Origin: JBMFOH01 sp049969715 [NCBI: bacterium]
GTDB taxonomy: Bacteria; DUMJ01
Direction of reading: 5' to 3'
NCBI GenBank assembly: GCA_049969715.1
Contig: JBMFOH010000033.1
Span: 1-17,750, forward strand
DNA: 17,750 nt
Below the pieces are notes generated by a model that made no database searches, had not been told where the DNA came from, and was given only the letters and a program-made list of their open reading frames with translations. The translations under genes and the position numbers were made by a program. Every line of letters begins with the position of its first letter. The stretch's first letter is position 1. Below, piece after piece: positions 1-7,537 of this stretch.

Positions 1-216
1 TCTCTCAAAAGGCAGTTTACTACTTTCTACAATTATAATTAAATCAAGGTCACTTCCTATGCCAAAGTCTCCTCTAGCATAAGAGCCAAAGAATCCTATC
101 TTTAGCACATCGTTCCTTTTTTCTATTACCTCTTTTATCCATTCTTTGAGTTTGTAGATTACTTCTTCATAAGTTGGCCATTTTAGAACGGACGAATTCA
201 ATGATCTCACTGGCAT
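1..216 (-). CDS. MNT-family minimal nucleotidyltransferase (antitoxin), 3' end outside window
   Basis: Partial gene; 72 N-terminal residues are visible and it runs off the left edge. Residues 44-50 read GSYARGD and are followed by SDLDL with D56 and D58: this is the GS-x(10)-D-x-D nucleotidyltransferase signature with two of the three metal-binding carboxylates. Family knowledge: MNT proteins of MNT/HEPN pairs act as antitoxins, in characterised MntA/HepT systems by adding AMP to the HEPN toxin. The ATG at 216 is chosen because a GGAGG sits 9 bases upstream, inside the HEPN gene; the next downstream ATG in the region (170) is out of frame and stops after three codons. The gene overlaps the end of the HEPN gene by 50 bases, so the two are co-transcribed and probably translationally coupled. 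Whether this pair acts by AMPylation is inference. Confidence 0.85.
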   Translation of the reverse strand, partial: MPVRSLNSSVLKWPTYEEVIYKLKEWIKEVIEKRNDVLKIGFFGSYARGDFGIGSDLDLIIIVESSKLPFER

Positions 217-469
217 ATTTTATAGCCTCCTCACTTTGAATAGATCCATAGTGTTCAAAAGGTATATTCTCCTGTAGCTCTCTTAAGAGCTTAGATATTA
301 TATGTCCCCAGGCTTCTTGCCTTAAATATAAATGTAGCGCCTTAACAGCCTTTTCAGCAGATTGCTGAGAGGCAAAACAAGCCCATTCATATTTACCCAG
401 CTTATGAGAGTCTTTTGCATGTTCAAGATCCCGCATGGCTTGATTTAACCAGTCGTAAGCTCTATTCAT
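167..469 (-). CDS. HEPN-domain protein (putative RNase toxin of MNT/HEPN pair)
   Basis: A 100-residue, all-helical HEPN protein. The first helix resembles the PF05168-type start (AYDWLNQAMRDLEHA) and the second has the typical C-F-A-x-Q-x-x-E-K-A-x-K-A pattern at residues 31-44. R50 and H56 give an R-x5-H, fitting the R-x(4-6)-H ribonuclease motif of HEPN toxins. Family knowledge: such proteins are RNases neutralised by the partner MNT. The ATG at 469 has an AAAGGAG site 9 bases upstream, and a TATAAT box lies about 40 bases upstream. The gene precedes and overlaps the MNT gene, the usual toxin-first order of HepT/MntA modules. Toxin activity is not shown by sequence alone; some HEPN/MNT pairs may have other roles. 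Confidence 0.85.
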   Translation of the reverse strand: MNRAYDWLNQAMRDLEHAKDSHKLGKYEWACFASQQSAEKAVKALHLYLRQEAWGHIISKLLRELQENIPFEHYGSIQSEEAIKYASEIIEFVRSKMANL

Positions 470-506
470 ATTCCATAACTCCTTTAATATCGTTCTCTTT
501 ACAAGT

Positions 507-512
507 ATTATA
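507..512 (-). promoter_or_regulatory. -10 box of HEPN/MNT operon
   Basis: Read on the minus strand this is a perfect TATAAT, 38 bases before the HEPN start codon. The best -35 candidates 16-17 bases upstream (TTAGAA or CTTAGA) match the consensus poorly, so this may be a weak or regulated promoter. The surroundings are very AT-rich, so chance matches are possible. Confidence 0.45.
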
Positions 513-607
513 TCATATATTTAACATTTTCTAAGACTTTGAGATTCTCTGTGACTGTTACGTAAATGATTGATGAATTTGCGATTTTTGTAATATTTGT
601 CTTGGTA

Positions 608-629
608 GGACAGGCATCCTTGCCTGTCC
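608..629. repeat. Extragenic palindrome, 9-bp stem with 4-base loop
   Basis: GGACAGGCA, loop TCCT, TGCCTGTCC: a perfect 9-bp inverted repeat, much richer in GC than its surroundings. It lies between two divergent genes and has no T-tract on either side, so it is not an intrinsic terminator. It resembles the short GC-rich palindromes (REP-like elements) scattered between genes in many bacterial genomes. Only one copy is visible here, so repetitiveness is inferred. Confidence 0.6.
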
Positions 630-663
630 ATCAGAAAAAGATTAGAGATTATTAGATTAACTT

Positions 664-707
664 ATCAACCAAATTTGAAACAATTACCAGGTGATTCCTT
701 GGTTGAT
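664..707. promoter_or_regulatory. Inverted repeat over the -35 box, possible operator
   Basis: ATCAACCAA (664-672) and TTGGTTGAT (699-707) form a perfect 9-bp inverted repeat separated by 26 bases. A smaller imperfect dyad, AATTACC-A-GGTGATT, sits between the arms at 680-694. The right arm covers most of the TTGATT -35 hexamer at 703-708, so a protein bound here would occlude the promoter of the glycan operon. No regulator gene is adjacent. Confidence 0.35.
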
Positions 708-731
708 TTTTATTCTCCTCTAGCTTATAAT
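703..731 (+). promoter_or_regulatory. Promoter of the glycan operon
   Basis: -35 TTGATT (703-708), a 17-base spacer and a perfect -10 TATAAT (726-731). Transcription would begin near 738 and give a leader of about 55 bases before the aminotransferase start. No further strong promoter or terminator is evident between the following same-strand genes, so this probably drives 793-7537. Confidence 0.65.
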
Positions 732-792
732 AGTGCTAGTGAAAAGGAAATAAGGGAAATGCCTAAGATATATCTCTTAAGGAAGGTTAAAG

Positions 793-1908
793 ATGGAAAG
801 AATTCCTATGTCAGCACCTGATTTGGATGAGAGTGATATCAATGAAGTATTAGAGGTTTTGAACTCTGGACGCCTTGCTTTAGGTCCTAAGGCAAGAGAA
901 TTTGAGGAATTGATGGCAGATTATGTTGGAACAAGATATGCTATTGCAGTAAGCTCTGGTACAGCTGGTCTACATATCCTAGTCAGAGCTTTAGGCATTG
1001 GTCCTGGTGACGAGGTCTTAGTTCCTTCTTTTACATTTTCTGCATCAGTTAATGCAATTTTGTATGAAAGAGCTACACCAGTTTTTGTAGATGTAGAGTC
1101 AGAGACATATAATCTAGATCCAGAGGATTTAGAGAGAAAGATTACAAAAAGAACTAAAGCTGTAATGGCGGTAGATATCTTTGGACATCCAGCAGAGTGG
1201 GACAGGATTTTAAAGGTTGCAGAAAAGTATAATCTAAAAGTTATTGATGATTCCTGTGAGGCTTTAGGAGCAGAATATAAAGGAAAGAAGATTGGGCAAT
1301 TTGGAGATGCTGCTTGTTTTGCCTTTTATCCAAATAAACAGATAACTACAGGGGAAGGTGGAATTATTGTAACAAACAATCCTAGTATTGAAAAACTTGC
1401 AAGGAGCTTAAGGAATCAGGGAAGGGAAGAGATGGGTTCGTGGCTTGAGCATGAAAGATTAGGATATAACTATAGGATGGATGAAATGTCAGCAGCTCTT
1501 GGAGTATCTCAGCTAAAAAAGATAGAGACCTTTTTAGAGAAGAGAGAAAGAGTTGCAAGGATGTATACTGAGAAGTTAAAAGATTCTCCTTGGGTAAGAC
1601 CCCCAGTAGTTAAACCTTATGTAAGGATGAGCTGGTTTGTATATGTGATCACTCTTGAGAAGGGTTTAGATAGGGATAGGGTTATAGAGAAGATGGAAGA
1701 AATGGGTATCCCCGCTAGAGGGTATTTTTCTCCAATACATCTACAGCCGTATATTAGAGAGATGTTTGGAACAAAAGAGGGGATGCTTCCGATTACAGAA
1801 GATATCTCAAAAAGGACCTTAGCATTACCGTTTCATAATAATCTCAAAGTAGAAGAGATTGAAGAGGTAGCCAGAATCCTAAGAGAGGTAATTAAAGCTT
1901 GTTTATAG
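793..1908 (+). CDS. DegT/DnrJ/EryC1/StrS-family sugar aminotransferase
   Basis: A 371-residue PLP enzyme of the family that transfers an amino group, usually from glutamate, to a keto sugar bound to a nucleotide. SSGTAGLH at 54-61 is the PLP-phosphate loop, D152/D153 in IDDSCEALGA contacts the PLP ring nitrogen, and K182 in FYPNKQITTGEGG is the Schiff-base lysine. The length is normal for the family. The ATG at 793 follows a GGAAGG site with a 6-base gap. It is the first gene of the glycan operon and lies just before a UDP-sugar 4,6-dehydratase, whose 4-keto-6-deoxy product is the natural substrate for this family (PglE, WbpE or ArnB-like enzymes). Making a 4-amino-4,6-dideoxyhexose is therefore the likely role. 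Exact sugar and C3 versus C4 specificity cannot be read from the sequence. Confidence 0.92.
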   Translation: MERIPMSAPDLDESDINEVLEVLNSGRLALGPKAREFEELMADYVGTRYAIAVSSGTAGLHILVRALGIGPGDEVLVPSFTFSASVNAILYERATPVFVDVESETYNLDPEDLERKITKRTKAVMAVDIFGHPAEWDRILKVAEKYNLKVIDDSCEALGAEYKGKKIGQFGDAACFAFYPNKQITTGEGGIIVTNNPSIEKLARSLRNQGREEMGSWLEHERLGYNYRMDEMSAALGVSQLKKIETFLEKRERVARMYTEKLKDSPWVRPPVVKPYVRMSWFVYVITLEKGLDRDRVIEKMEEMGIPARGYFSPIHLQPYIREMFGTKEGMLPITEDISKRTLALPFHNNLKVEEIEEVARILREVIKACL

Positions 1909-1971
1909 AACTTATTTTATGATAAACTATTCTTATCTTAAAAAGATTTAGAAGGAGGTCTTTTTTCTGTA

Positions 1972-3786
1972 ATGTATGAGAAATTTATATGGGACCTGGC
2001 AAGCTTTTCTTTGGCTTCTTTTATTTCCTTTCTTATAAGATTTGACTTTCAATTTTTGAGAGTATCTCTTTATTATCCTATAATATTGAGATCTACATTT
2101 TTAGAGAGCCTTCTTGGCTTTATAGCGATTCTTATCTTTAAGCCTTATAAAGATATCTGGTCTTACACTAGTATAAATGAGGTTAAATCAGTATTAATTA
2201 TGATCTTATTAGAGAAGATGTCTTTTGTACTGTTGACCTATATAATAGGAATGGAGAGATTTCCTAGGTCTATCTTTGTAATATCATTTGGCGTCTCTAT
2301 TTTTCTAATACTATTACCGAGGTTTGTTCAGAGATACTTTAGAGAATCCCTCTTTAGAGGTAATAAAGTAGAACCTAAGAATAGAGTTCTTATAGTAGGT
2401 GCAGGGGAGGCTGGAGAAAGGCTGCTTAGAGAGATATATGCACATCCAGAATTGGGTTATAATATAGTTGGCTTTATTGACGATGATGAAAAGAAGATAA
2501 ACAATTACATACATAATATAAGGGTGCTAGGAAAGACTAATAGAATTCCTGAAATTGTTGATAAATATGACGTAGACACAGTTATTGTTTCTATCCCAAG
2601 TGCTTCAAGAAGAGATCTATATAGGATACATACGATTATATCTACAACTAAAGCTAAAGAATTAGTGACTCCAGGACTTTACGAGATTTTAGGAGGAGAT
2701 ATCTCTATATCTACTCTAAGACCTTTTGGTTTACAGGACCTTCTTTTTAGAGAACCCGTAACTATAGATATCAATGATGCAAGGGCTTACTTAGGTGGTA
2801 AGAGAATACTGGTTACTGGCGCCTGTGGTTCTATTGGAAGGGTTATAGCTCAACACTTAGTAAGTTTTGGAGCTGAAGTTATAGGCTTTGATAATAATGA
2901 GACAGGTGTCTTTGACTTAGAGAAGGATTTAAGTAAGATAGGAAAGATTATCCCAGTAGTTGGAGATATAAGATTTAGGGATTCTCTAGATAGAGTAATG
3001 AGTTATTATTCTCCAGAGATAGTATTCCATGCTGCTGCCTATAAACATGTTCCTCTTATGGAAATATATCCAGAGGAGGCAGTGCTTACAAATGTTGTAG
3101 GTACGTTAAATCTAATAGAATCCTGTAAAGGAAATGGAGTAAAACAGATGATTAATATTTCTACTGATAAAGCAGTAGAGCCTAAAAATATGTTAGGAAT
3201 AACTAAGAGATTTACTGAAATTATGACTATTAAAGCAAATGGGGATAGAACCTGTTATTCTACCGTCAGGTTTGGTAATGTATTGGGAAGTAGGGGAAAT
3301 GTTTTAGAGGTATGGAAGAAAGAATTAATTTCTGGACAACCCCTAAGTATAACTAGTCCTCAGATGAAGAGATACTTTATGCTTACTGAAGAGGCTTCTT
3401 TGCTGGTTATAGAGGCAAGCCGAATAGCAAAACCAGGAGATTTATATATACTAGATATGGGAGAACCTATACTTATAGAAGAGTTGGCAAGAATCTTCTG
3501 TAGGCTTCAAGGATTTGAGTTGGGAAGAGATGTTAAGGTTAGGTATATTGGAGTAAGACCTGGAGAAAAGGTAGAAGAAAAGCTTTGGGCAGATGATGAG
3601 AAGGCCTTTAAGACCCAACATCCAAGGATTATTAAAGTTATCTCACCAGTTCCTGACTTTTCTTGGGATGATATTAAGTCTATAGTTAGAGAACTTGAAC
3701 TTTTGGCAAGGAATGGAGATAAAGAAAAGATAAGGAAAGCAGTGAGGGATATAATATATGGGTCACCTAGCGTCATTAGCGAATAG
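1972..3786 (+). CDS. Membrane-anchored nucleotide-sugar 4,6-dehydratase (CapD/WbpM/PglF type)
   Basis: A 604-residue protein of the long dehydratase class. Residues 1-115 carry about four membrane helices. A first Rossmann domain has VGAGEAGE at 142-149, and the catalytic Rossmann domain has the NAD-binding TGACGSIG at 282-289. The active site shows the family pattern TDKAVEPKNMLGITK, with TDK at 398-400 and K412; methionine replaces the usual SDR tyrosine, as in PglF and WbpM. The expected reaction is UDP-GlcNAc to UDP-2-acetamido-4-keto-2,6-dideoxyhexose at the inner face of the membrane. The ATG at 1972 has a perfect AAGGAGGT site but with an unusually long spacing of about 12 bases; no closer in-frame start exists. 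It follows the aminotransferase by 63 bases with no clear terminator, and its 3' end overlaps the next gene by 29 bases. Confidence 0.93.
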   Translation: MYEKFIWDLASFSLASFISFLIRFDFQFLRVSLYYPIILRSTFLESLLGFIAILIFKPYKDIWSYTSINEVKSVLIMILLEKMSFVLLTYIIGMERFPRSIFVISFGVSIFLILLPRFVQRYFRESLFRGNKVEPKNRVLIVGAGEAGERLLREIYAHPELGYNIVGFIDDDEKKINNYIHNIRVLGKTNRIPEIVDKYDVDTVIVSIPSASRRDLYRIHTIISTTKAKELVTPGLYEILGGDISISTLRPFGLQDLLFREPVTIDINDARAYLGGKRILVTGACGSIGRVIAQHLVSFGAEVIGFDNNETGVFDLEKDLSKIGKIIPVVGDIRFRDSLDRVMSYYSPEIVFHAAAYKHVPLMEIYPEEAVLTNVVGTLNLIESCKGNGVKQMINISTDKAVEPKNMLGITKRFTEIMTIKANGDRTCYSTVRFGNVLGSRGNVLEVWKKELISGQPLSITSPQMKRYFMLTEEASLLVIEASRIAKPGDLYILDMGEPILIEELARIFCRLQGFELGRDVKVRYIGVRPGEKVEEKLWADDEKAFKTQHPRIIKVISPVPDFSWDDIKSIVRELELLARNGDKEKIRKAVRDIIYGSPSVISE

Positions 3787-4324
3787 GATATCGCTAGTAA
3801 TGCCTAGTACAAATATCGGTGGAGCAGAAAGAGTGATGACAAATCTGAGTATTGGCTTAAAGGAAAAGGGCTTTAATGTAGACTTGGTGTTGGTAGACAG
3901 CAAGGGACCTTTTCGAGAGCTTATACCTGAAAATATTAATATCGTAGACTTAAATTCGTCTAGAGTTCTTTACAGTTTGCCTAAGTTTGTTCAATATCTA
4001 AAGAAATATAAACCTGATGTTGTAATATCTGCTATGGACCATCAGAATATAGTGACCCTATGGGCTATTCATATTGCAAAAATAAAACCCGTAACTATAG
4101 TCAGTGTGCATAATGATTGGTCGGTCCTATATAATAAAGTTAGATCCCTTAAGGATAAGGGACTTCCACTACTTATGAAAAGATTCTATCCATGGGCAGA
4201 CTATATTGTTGCTGTATCTCAAGGAACTGCTCGTAGCTTATCTCTAATAACTGGTATCCCATTAGATAAGATAAAAGTGATCCATGAAAGATATCTATAT
4301 TACTCTCTTTACCCCAACATATAA
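3758..4324 (+). pseudogene. Truncated GT4 glycosyltransferase, N-terminal domain only
   Basis: 188 residues against 350-400 for a complete GT4 enzyme. The N-terminal Rossmann domain is well preserved: the NIGGAERV acceptor-side motif at 19-26, VSVHNDW at 115-121 and the end of the domain WADYIVAVSQGTARSL at 146-161, running to IKVI (about 172-175). At this point an intact relative continues into the donor-binding C-terminal domain; compare the 400-residue GT4 at 5200, whose corresponding segment reads MVIYNPI. Here the sequence instead reads through the beginning of the next gene in the wrong frame for about 13 residues and stops. The whole C-terminal domain, including the E-x7-E motif, is missing. 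The ATG at 3758 has a GTGAGGG site 9 bases upstream and overlaps the dehydratase gene. The product should lack transferase activity. A 3' deletion joining this gene to the next is the simplest explanation. Confidence 0.75.
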
Positions 4325-5198
4325 CAGGGAAAAATTGTTAAGTAGACTATATGAGAGTATAAAGAGACAAAGTTTTTCAAATTTTGAATGGATTATTGTA
4401 GATGATGGTAGTACTGATAATACAGAGCAAATAGTAGAGTCTTGGCTTAAAGAGAGTACTTTTGATATTCGATACTTTTATCAGCAAAATTCTGGTAAGC
4501 ATATAGCTATTAATAAGGGTGTTAGAGAGGCAAGAGGAGAATTATTTTTTATAATAGATTCTGATGATTGGCTTGGAGATGATTCTTTACAAGATATATG
4601 GCAAACTTGGCAATCTATTCCTGAAAAGCAGAAGCCATATTTTGCAGGTGTTAGTGGTCTATGTGCTTATAGAGATGGTAAAATAGTTGGAACAAAATAC
4701 CCTCTTGATCATTTAGACAGTGACTCTATTGAGATAAGAACCTTTTATGATGTTAAGGGTGATAAATGTGAGGTCTTTAGGACAGAGGTTTTAAAGGAAT
4801 TTCCATTTCCTGATAATTTGGGAAGGTTTGTTACAGAAGGAATTGTATGGAATAGAATAGCTCTGAAATATAAGATGAGATTTGTTAATAGGGTTTGGTG
4901 TTATAAAGAGTATCAAGTAGAAGGGTTAACTAGTAGGAGCATCGAGTTAAGAGTAAAGAATTTAGACTCTATAATCCTTTATTATAAAGAGTTTTGTGAA
5001 ATTAAAGGAAAGAGGATTAAGTTCAGATATCAATTAAAAAATGTTATAAATTACTCTCGCTTCTCCATTCATAGGAGAAGGTTTTTCAGAAATCTCACTA
5101 GCCTAGATAATAAAAGTTTAAGATTCTTATATCTAGTTGTCTTTCCTATTACATTTCTTCTATATTTGCGTGATAAAGTGATAGTAAAAGGGATATAG
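4284..5198 (+). CDS. GT2-family (GT-A fold) glycosyltransferase
   Basis: A 304-residue inverting glycosyltransferase. FTPTYNREKLL at 9-19 begins the nucleotide-binding domain, D40/D41 in VDDGSTDNT bind the nucleotide, GKHIAINKGV lies at 71-80 and the metal-binding DSDD at 92-95. The C-terminal ~25 residues are hydrophobic and basic and may touch the membrane. The start is normal for the family, so the coding region is complete, but its upstream neighbourhood is not original: the first 41 bases overlap the broken GT4 gene and only a weak AGTGA lies before the ATG, so expression may depend on readthrough from that gene. It should add one sugar to the lipid-linked glycan on the cytoplasmic side. 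The sugar is unknown. Confidence 0.88.
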   Translation: MKDIYITLFTPTYNREKLLSRLYESIKRQSFSNFEWIIVDDGSTDNTEQIVESWLKESTFDIRYFYQQNSGKHIAINKGVREARGELFFIIDSDDWLGDDSLQDIWQTWQSIPEKQKPYFAGVSGLCAYRDGKIVGTKYPLDHLDSDSIEIRTFYDVKGDKCEVFRTEVLKEFPFPDNLGRFVTEGIVWNRIALKYKMRFVNRVWCYKEYQVEGLTSRSIELRVKNLDSIILYYKEFCEIKGKRIKFRYQLKNVINYSRFSIHRRRFFRNLTSLDNKSLRFLYLVVFPITFLLYLRDKVIVKGI

Positions 5199-5199
5199 T

Positions 5200-6402
5200 A
5201 TGGCTTTATTCTTTTTAATCAATTCTCTTGCAGGTGGTGGGGCTGAAACAGTCTTAATCAGAATAGCAAAATACCTTAAACCTAAGAAGATATTTTTACT
5301 TGAGAGAGACGTAAAATATCCTATAGAAGAAGAGAATCTAACTACCTTTCTTTCTAGTCATACTAGAAGTGTTAGTCCTGTTTTTAAGAGTTTTTACATT
5401 CCAATATATGCAATTGAGCTTTCTAAAAATATTAGTACTAGTGATATAGTAGTATCTTTTTTAGAAAGAGCAAACTTCGTTAATATAGCAGTTAAATATC
5501 TAAAGGGACACAAAGTTATAATATCTGTACATATAGATCCAATAAGTGGACATAGGGGTATAAGAGGGATAAATAAGATTTTGATAAAAACTCTCTATGC
5601 TAGAGCAGATTATGTAGTTACTGTTTCAGAGGGAGTAGCTTATTCCTTAGAATCTTTAGGAATTCCAAGGAATAAGATGATGGTAATCTATAATCCAATC
5701 TCTCTTAGAGAGATAACACAAAGGTCCGAGGAAGATATAGAAAAAATCTTTAATGATAAGGATTTCTTGATAACGGTAGGAAGACTTACAAAGGCAAAGG
5801 GCCAGTGGCATCTTCTAAGAATTTTTAAAGAAGTTAAAAAGGATTTTCCAGAGTTAAAACTATTACTCTTAGGAGAAGGAGAACTAAAAGACTATCTAGT
5901 TAATCTATCTCTAAAGCTTGGTTTTAAAACTTATGTTTGGGATAGAGATAGAATTTCGCCAGATTATGAAGTCTATTTTATGGGATTTAAGGAAAATCCA
6001 TTTAAATATATTGCAAGAGCTAAGCTTTTTATCTTATCTTCCTTATGGGAAGGATTTCCTAATGTTGTAGTTGAAGCCTTAGCATGTAAAACTACTGTTA
6101 TCGCGTCTGATTGTCGTTCTGGTCCAAGAGAGATTCTAGCTCCAGATACTGAAGTTAGTTATCAAACAAGAATACCAGAATTTACGGAGTTTGGAGTTTT
6201 AATGCCTGTTTTAGAATCATATTTTATAGATCCGGAAGAAGGGTTAACAGGAAGAGAAAGAGTCTGGTTAGATACCATAGTATCATTATTAAAAGATGAG
6301 AATCTAAGAAAGAGTTATCAATCGAAGGCTATAGAGAGGGCTAAGAATTTTGATATAAATAAAATCATAGGGGATTGGTATAGGTTACTTCAGTATGTCT
6401 AG
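5200..6402 (+). CDS. GT4-family glycosyltransferase (GT-B fold)
   Basis: A complete 400-residue retaining glycosyltransferase. NSLAGGGAETV at 8-18 is the N-terminal glycine motif, VGRLTKAKG at 193-201 marks the start of the donor-binding domain, and the E-x7-E motif is E284 to E292 in EGFPNVVVE. ASDCRSGPREIL follows at 302-313, typical of enzymes related to GalNAc-alpha-1,4 transferases such as PglJ/PglH, though that sub-assignment is only a suggestion. The ATG overlaps no gene; it lies one base after the preceding stop, with AAAAGGG as ribosome site. It aligns in general pattern with the truncated GT4 at 3758 and shows what that copy has lost. Confidence 0.9.
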   Translation: MALFFLINSLAGGGAETVLIRIAKYLKPKKIFLLERDVKYPIEEENLTTFLSSHTRSVSPVFKSFYIPIYAIELSKNISTSDIVVSFLERANFVNIAVKYLKGHKVIISVHIDPISGHRGIRGINKILIKTLYARADYVVTVSEGVAYSLESLGIPRNKMMVIYNPISLREITQRSEEDIEKIFNDKDFLITVGRLTKAKGQWHLLRIFKEVKKDFPELKLLLLGEGELKDYLVNLSLKLGFKTYVWDRDRISPDYEVYFMGFKENPFKYIARAKLFILSSLWEGFPNVVVEALACKTTVIASDCRSGPREILAPDTEVSYQTRIPEFTEFGVLMPVLESYFIDPEEGLTGRERVWLDTIVSLLKDENLRKSYQSKAIERAKNFDINKIIGDWYRLLQYV

Positions 6403-7537
6403 AAGACTTAAAATTCTTTTTGTTGCCAATGTGTCACGTGACCTATACAACTTTAGAATAGGTCTTATGAGAACCCTTAAGAGAAGAGGTTTTGAGGTTG
6501 TGTGTATTGCTCCAAAGGATAGCTTCTCAGAGAGATTTATAAAAGAGGGTTTTAGATATGTTTCAGTAGAGTATCTAAAGAGGGAAGAGAAAGGCTTCTT
6601 TAAGAATTTACTACTCATTTGGGAATTATACAAGATCTATAAAAAAGAAAATCCTGTTTTAGTCTTGCACTATACTATAAAACCTAATATCTTTGGGAAT
6701 ATTGCTTCTAAATTATCTAGGGTAAGGTCCTTTTCTATAGTAACAGGCTTAGGTTCTTTCTTTGTTAGAAAGAGCATATTTCAGATACTAATTAGGTTCC
6801 TTTATAAAATTTCATTTAATTTTACAGAAAAGGTCTTTTTCTTAAATAGAGAGGATAGAGAGCTCTTTATTAAAAATGGGATCATCTCTCCTAATAAGGC
6901 AGTACTAATCAATGGAGAAGGTATAGATACAAGTTACTTTTCTCCAGATTTTTGTAGTAGAGTTTCCAAAGAAGAGAAAAACCCGGTTTTTCTATTAACT
7001 GCAAGGCTCCTTTGGGATAAAGGGATAAAAGAATTTGTTGAATCAGCTAGGAAAGTAAAGGAAATATATCCCAAGGCTGAGTTTTGGCTTTTAGGTCCTA
7101 TAGATGAAGCAAATCCTACAGCTATCCCAAGCAAAACTGTAAAAGACTGGGAAGAAAAAGGAATTATTAAATACCTAGGTATAGTTGATGACGTCCGTCC
7201 GCTTATATGTCAGAGTGATGTTGTTGTATTACCATCTTATCGTGAAGGGGTCCCTAGGTCACTACTTGAGGCGATCTCTATGGGAAAACCAATAATTACT
7301 ACAGATACAGCAGGTTGTAGAGAGGTTATTGAGGATGGAAGGAATGGATTTCTTGTCAAGGTTAAAGACGTAGAATCTCTTACTAACGCTATGATTAGAT
7401 TTATAGAGCTTTCTAAAGAGAAAAAACGAGAAATGGGGATGTATAGCAGGGAGAAGGCTATAAGAGAATTTGATGAAAGGATAATTATTGATAAGTATCT
7501 AGAAATTATAAGAGAGGTCTTGGTTATAGATATCTAG
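6395..7537 (+). CDS. GT4-family glycosyltransferase, CapM/PglA-like
   Basis: A 380-residue GT-B enzyme. NVSRDLYNFRIGLMRTLKRRG at the N-terminus, LHYTIKPNIFGNIASKL at 91-107 and VTGLGSFF at 116-123 are hallmarks of the CapM-like subgroup, which includes PglA. The donor domain has ARLLWDKGI at 203-211 and the E-x7-E pair E284/E292 in EGVPRSLLE, then DTAGCREVIEDGRNG. Subgroup members usually add GalNAc or a similar HexNAc to a diphospho-lipid-linked amino sugar, which fits the amino-sugar genes upstream; this donor assignment is inference. The ATG lies 8 bases inside the previous gene, so the two are translationally coupled. It is the last gene of the operon, and its stop codon directly abuts the stop of the convergent gene. 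Confidence 0.9.
   Translation: MSRRLKILFVANVSRDLYNFRIGLMRTLKRRGFEVVCIAPKDSFSERFIKEGFRYVSVEYLKREEKGFFKNLLLIWELYKIYKKENPVLVLHYTIKPNIFGNIASKLSRVRSFSIVTGLGSFFVRKSIFQILIRFLYKISFNFTEKVFFLNREDRELFIKNGIISPNKAVLINGEGIDTSYFSPDFCSRVSKEEKNPVFLLTARLLWDKGIKEFVESARKVKEIYPKAEFWLLGPIDEANPTAIPSKTVKDWEEKGIIKYLGIVDDVRPLICQSDVVVLPSYREGVPRSLLEAISMGKPIITTDTAGCREVIEDGRNGFLVKVKDVESLTNAMIRFIELSKEKKREMGMYSREKAIREFDERIIIDKYLEIIREVLVIDI

Noticed and set aside
3507-3776. Open frame on the minus strand inside the dehydratase gene
   Set aside because: Low-complexity Ser/Leu-rich product with no recognisable domain, fully antisense to a well-supported enzyme; a shadow of its codon bias.
4260-4330. A simple frameshift joining the GT4 stub and the GT2 gene into one protein
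   Set aside because: The two parts belong to different folds (GT-B half and complete GT-A), and the GT2 begins with its normal N-terminus, so a deletion junction fits better than a one-base error.
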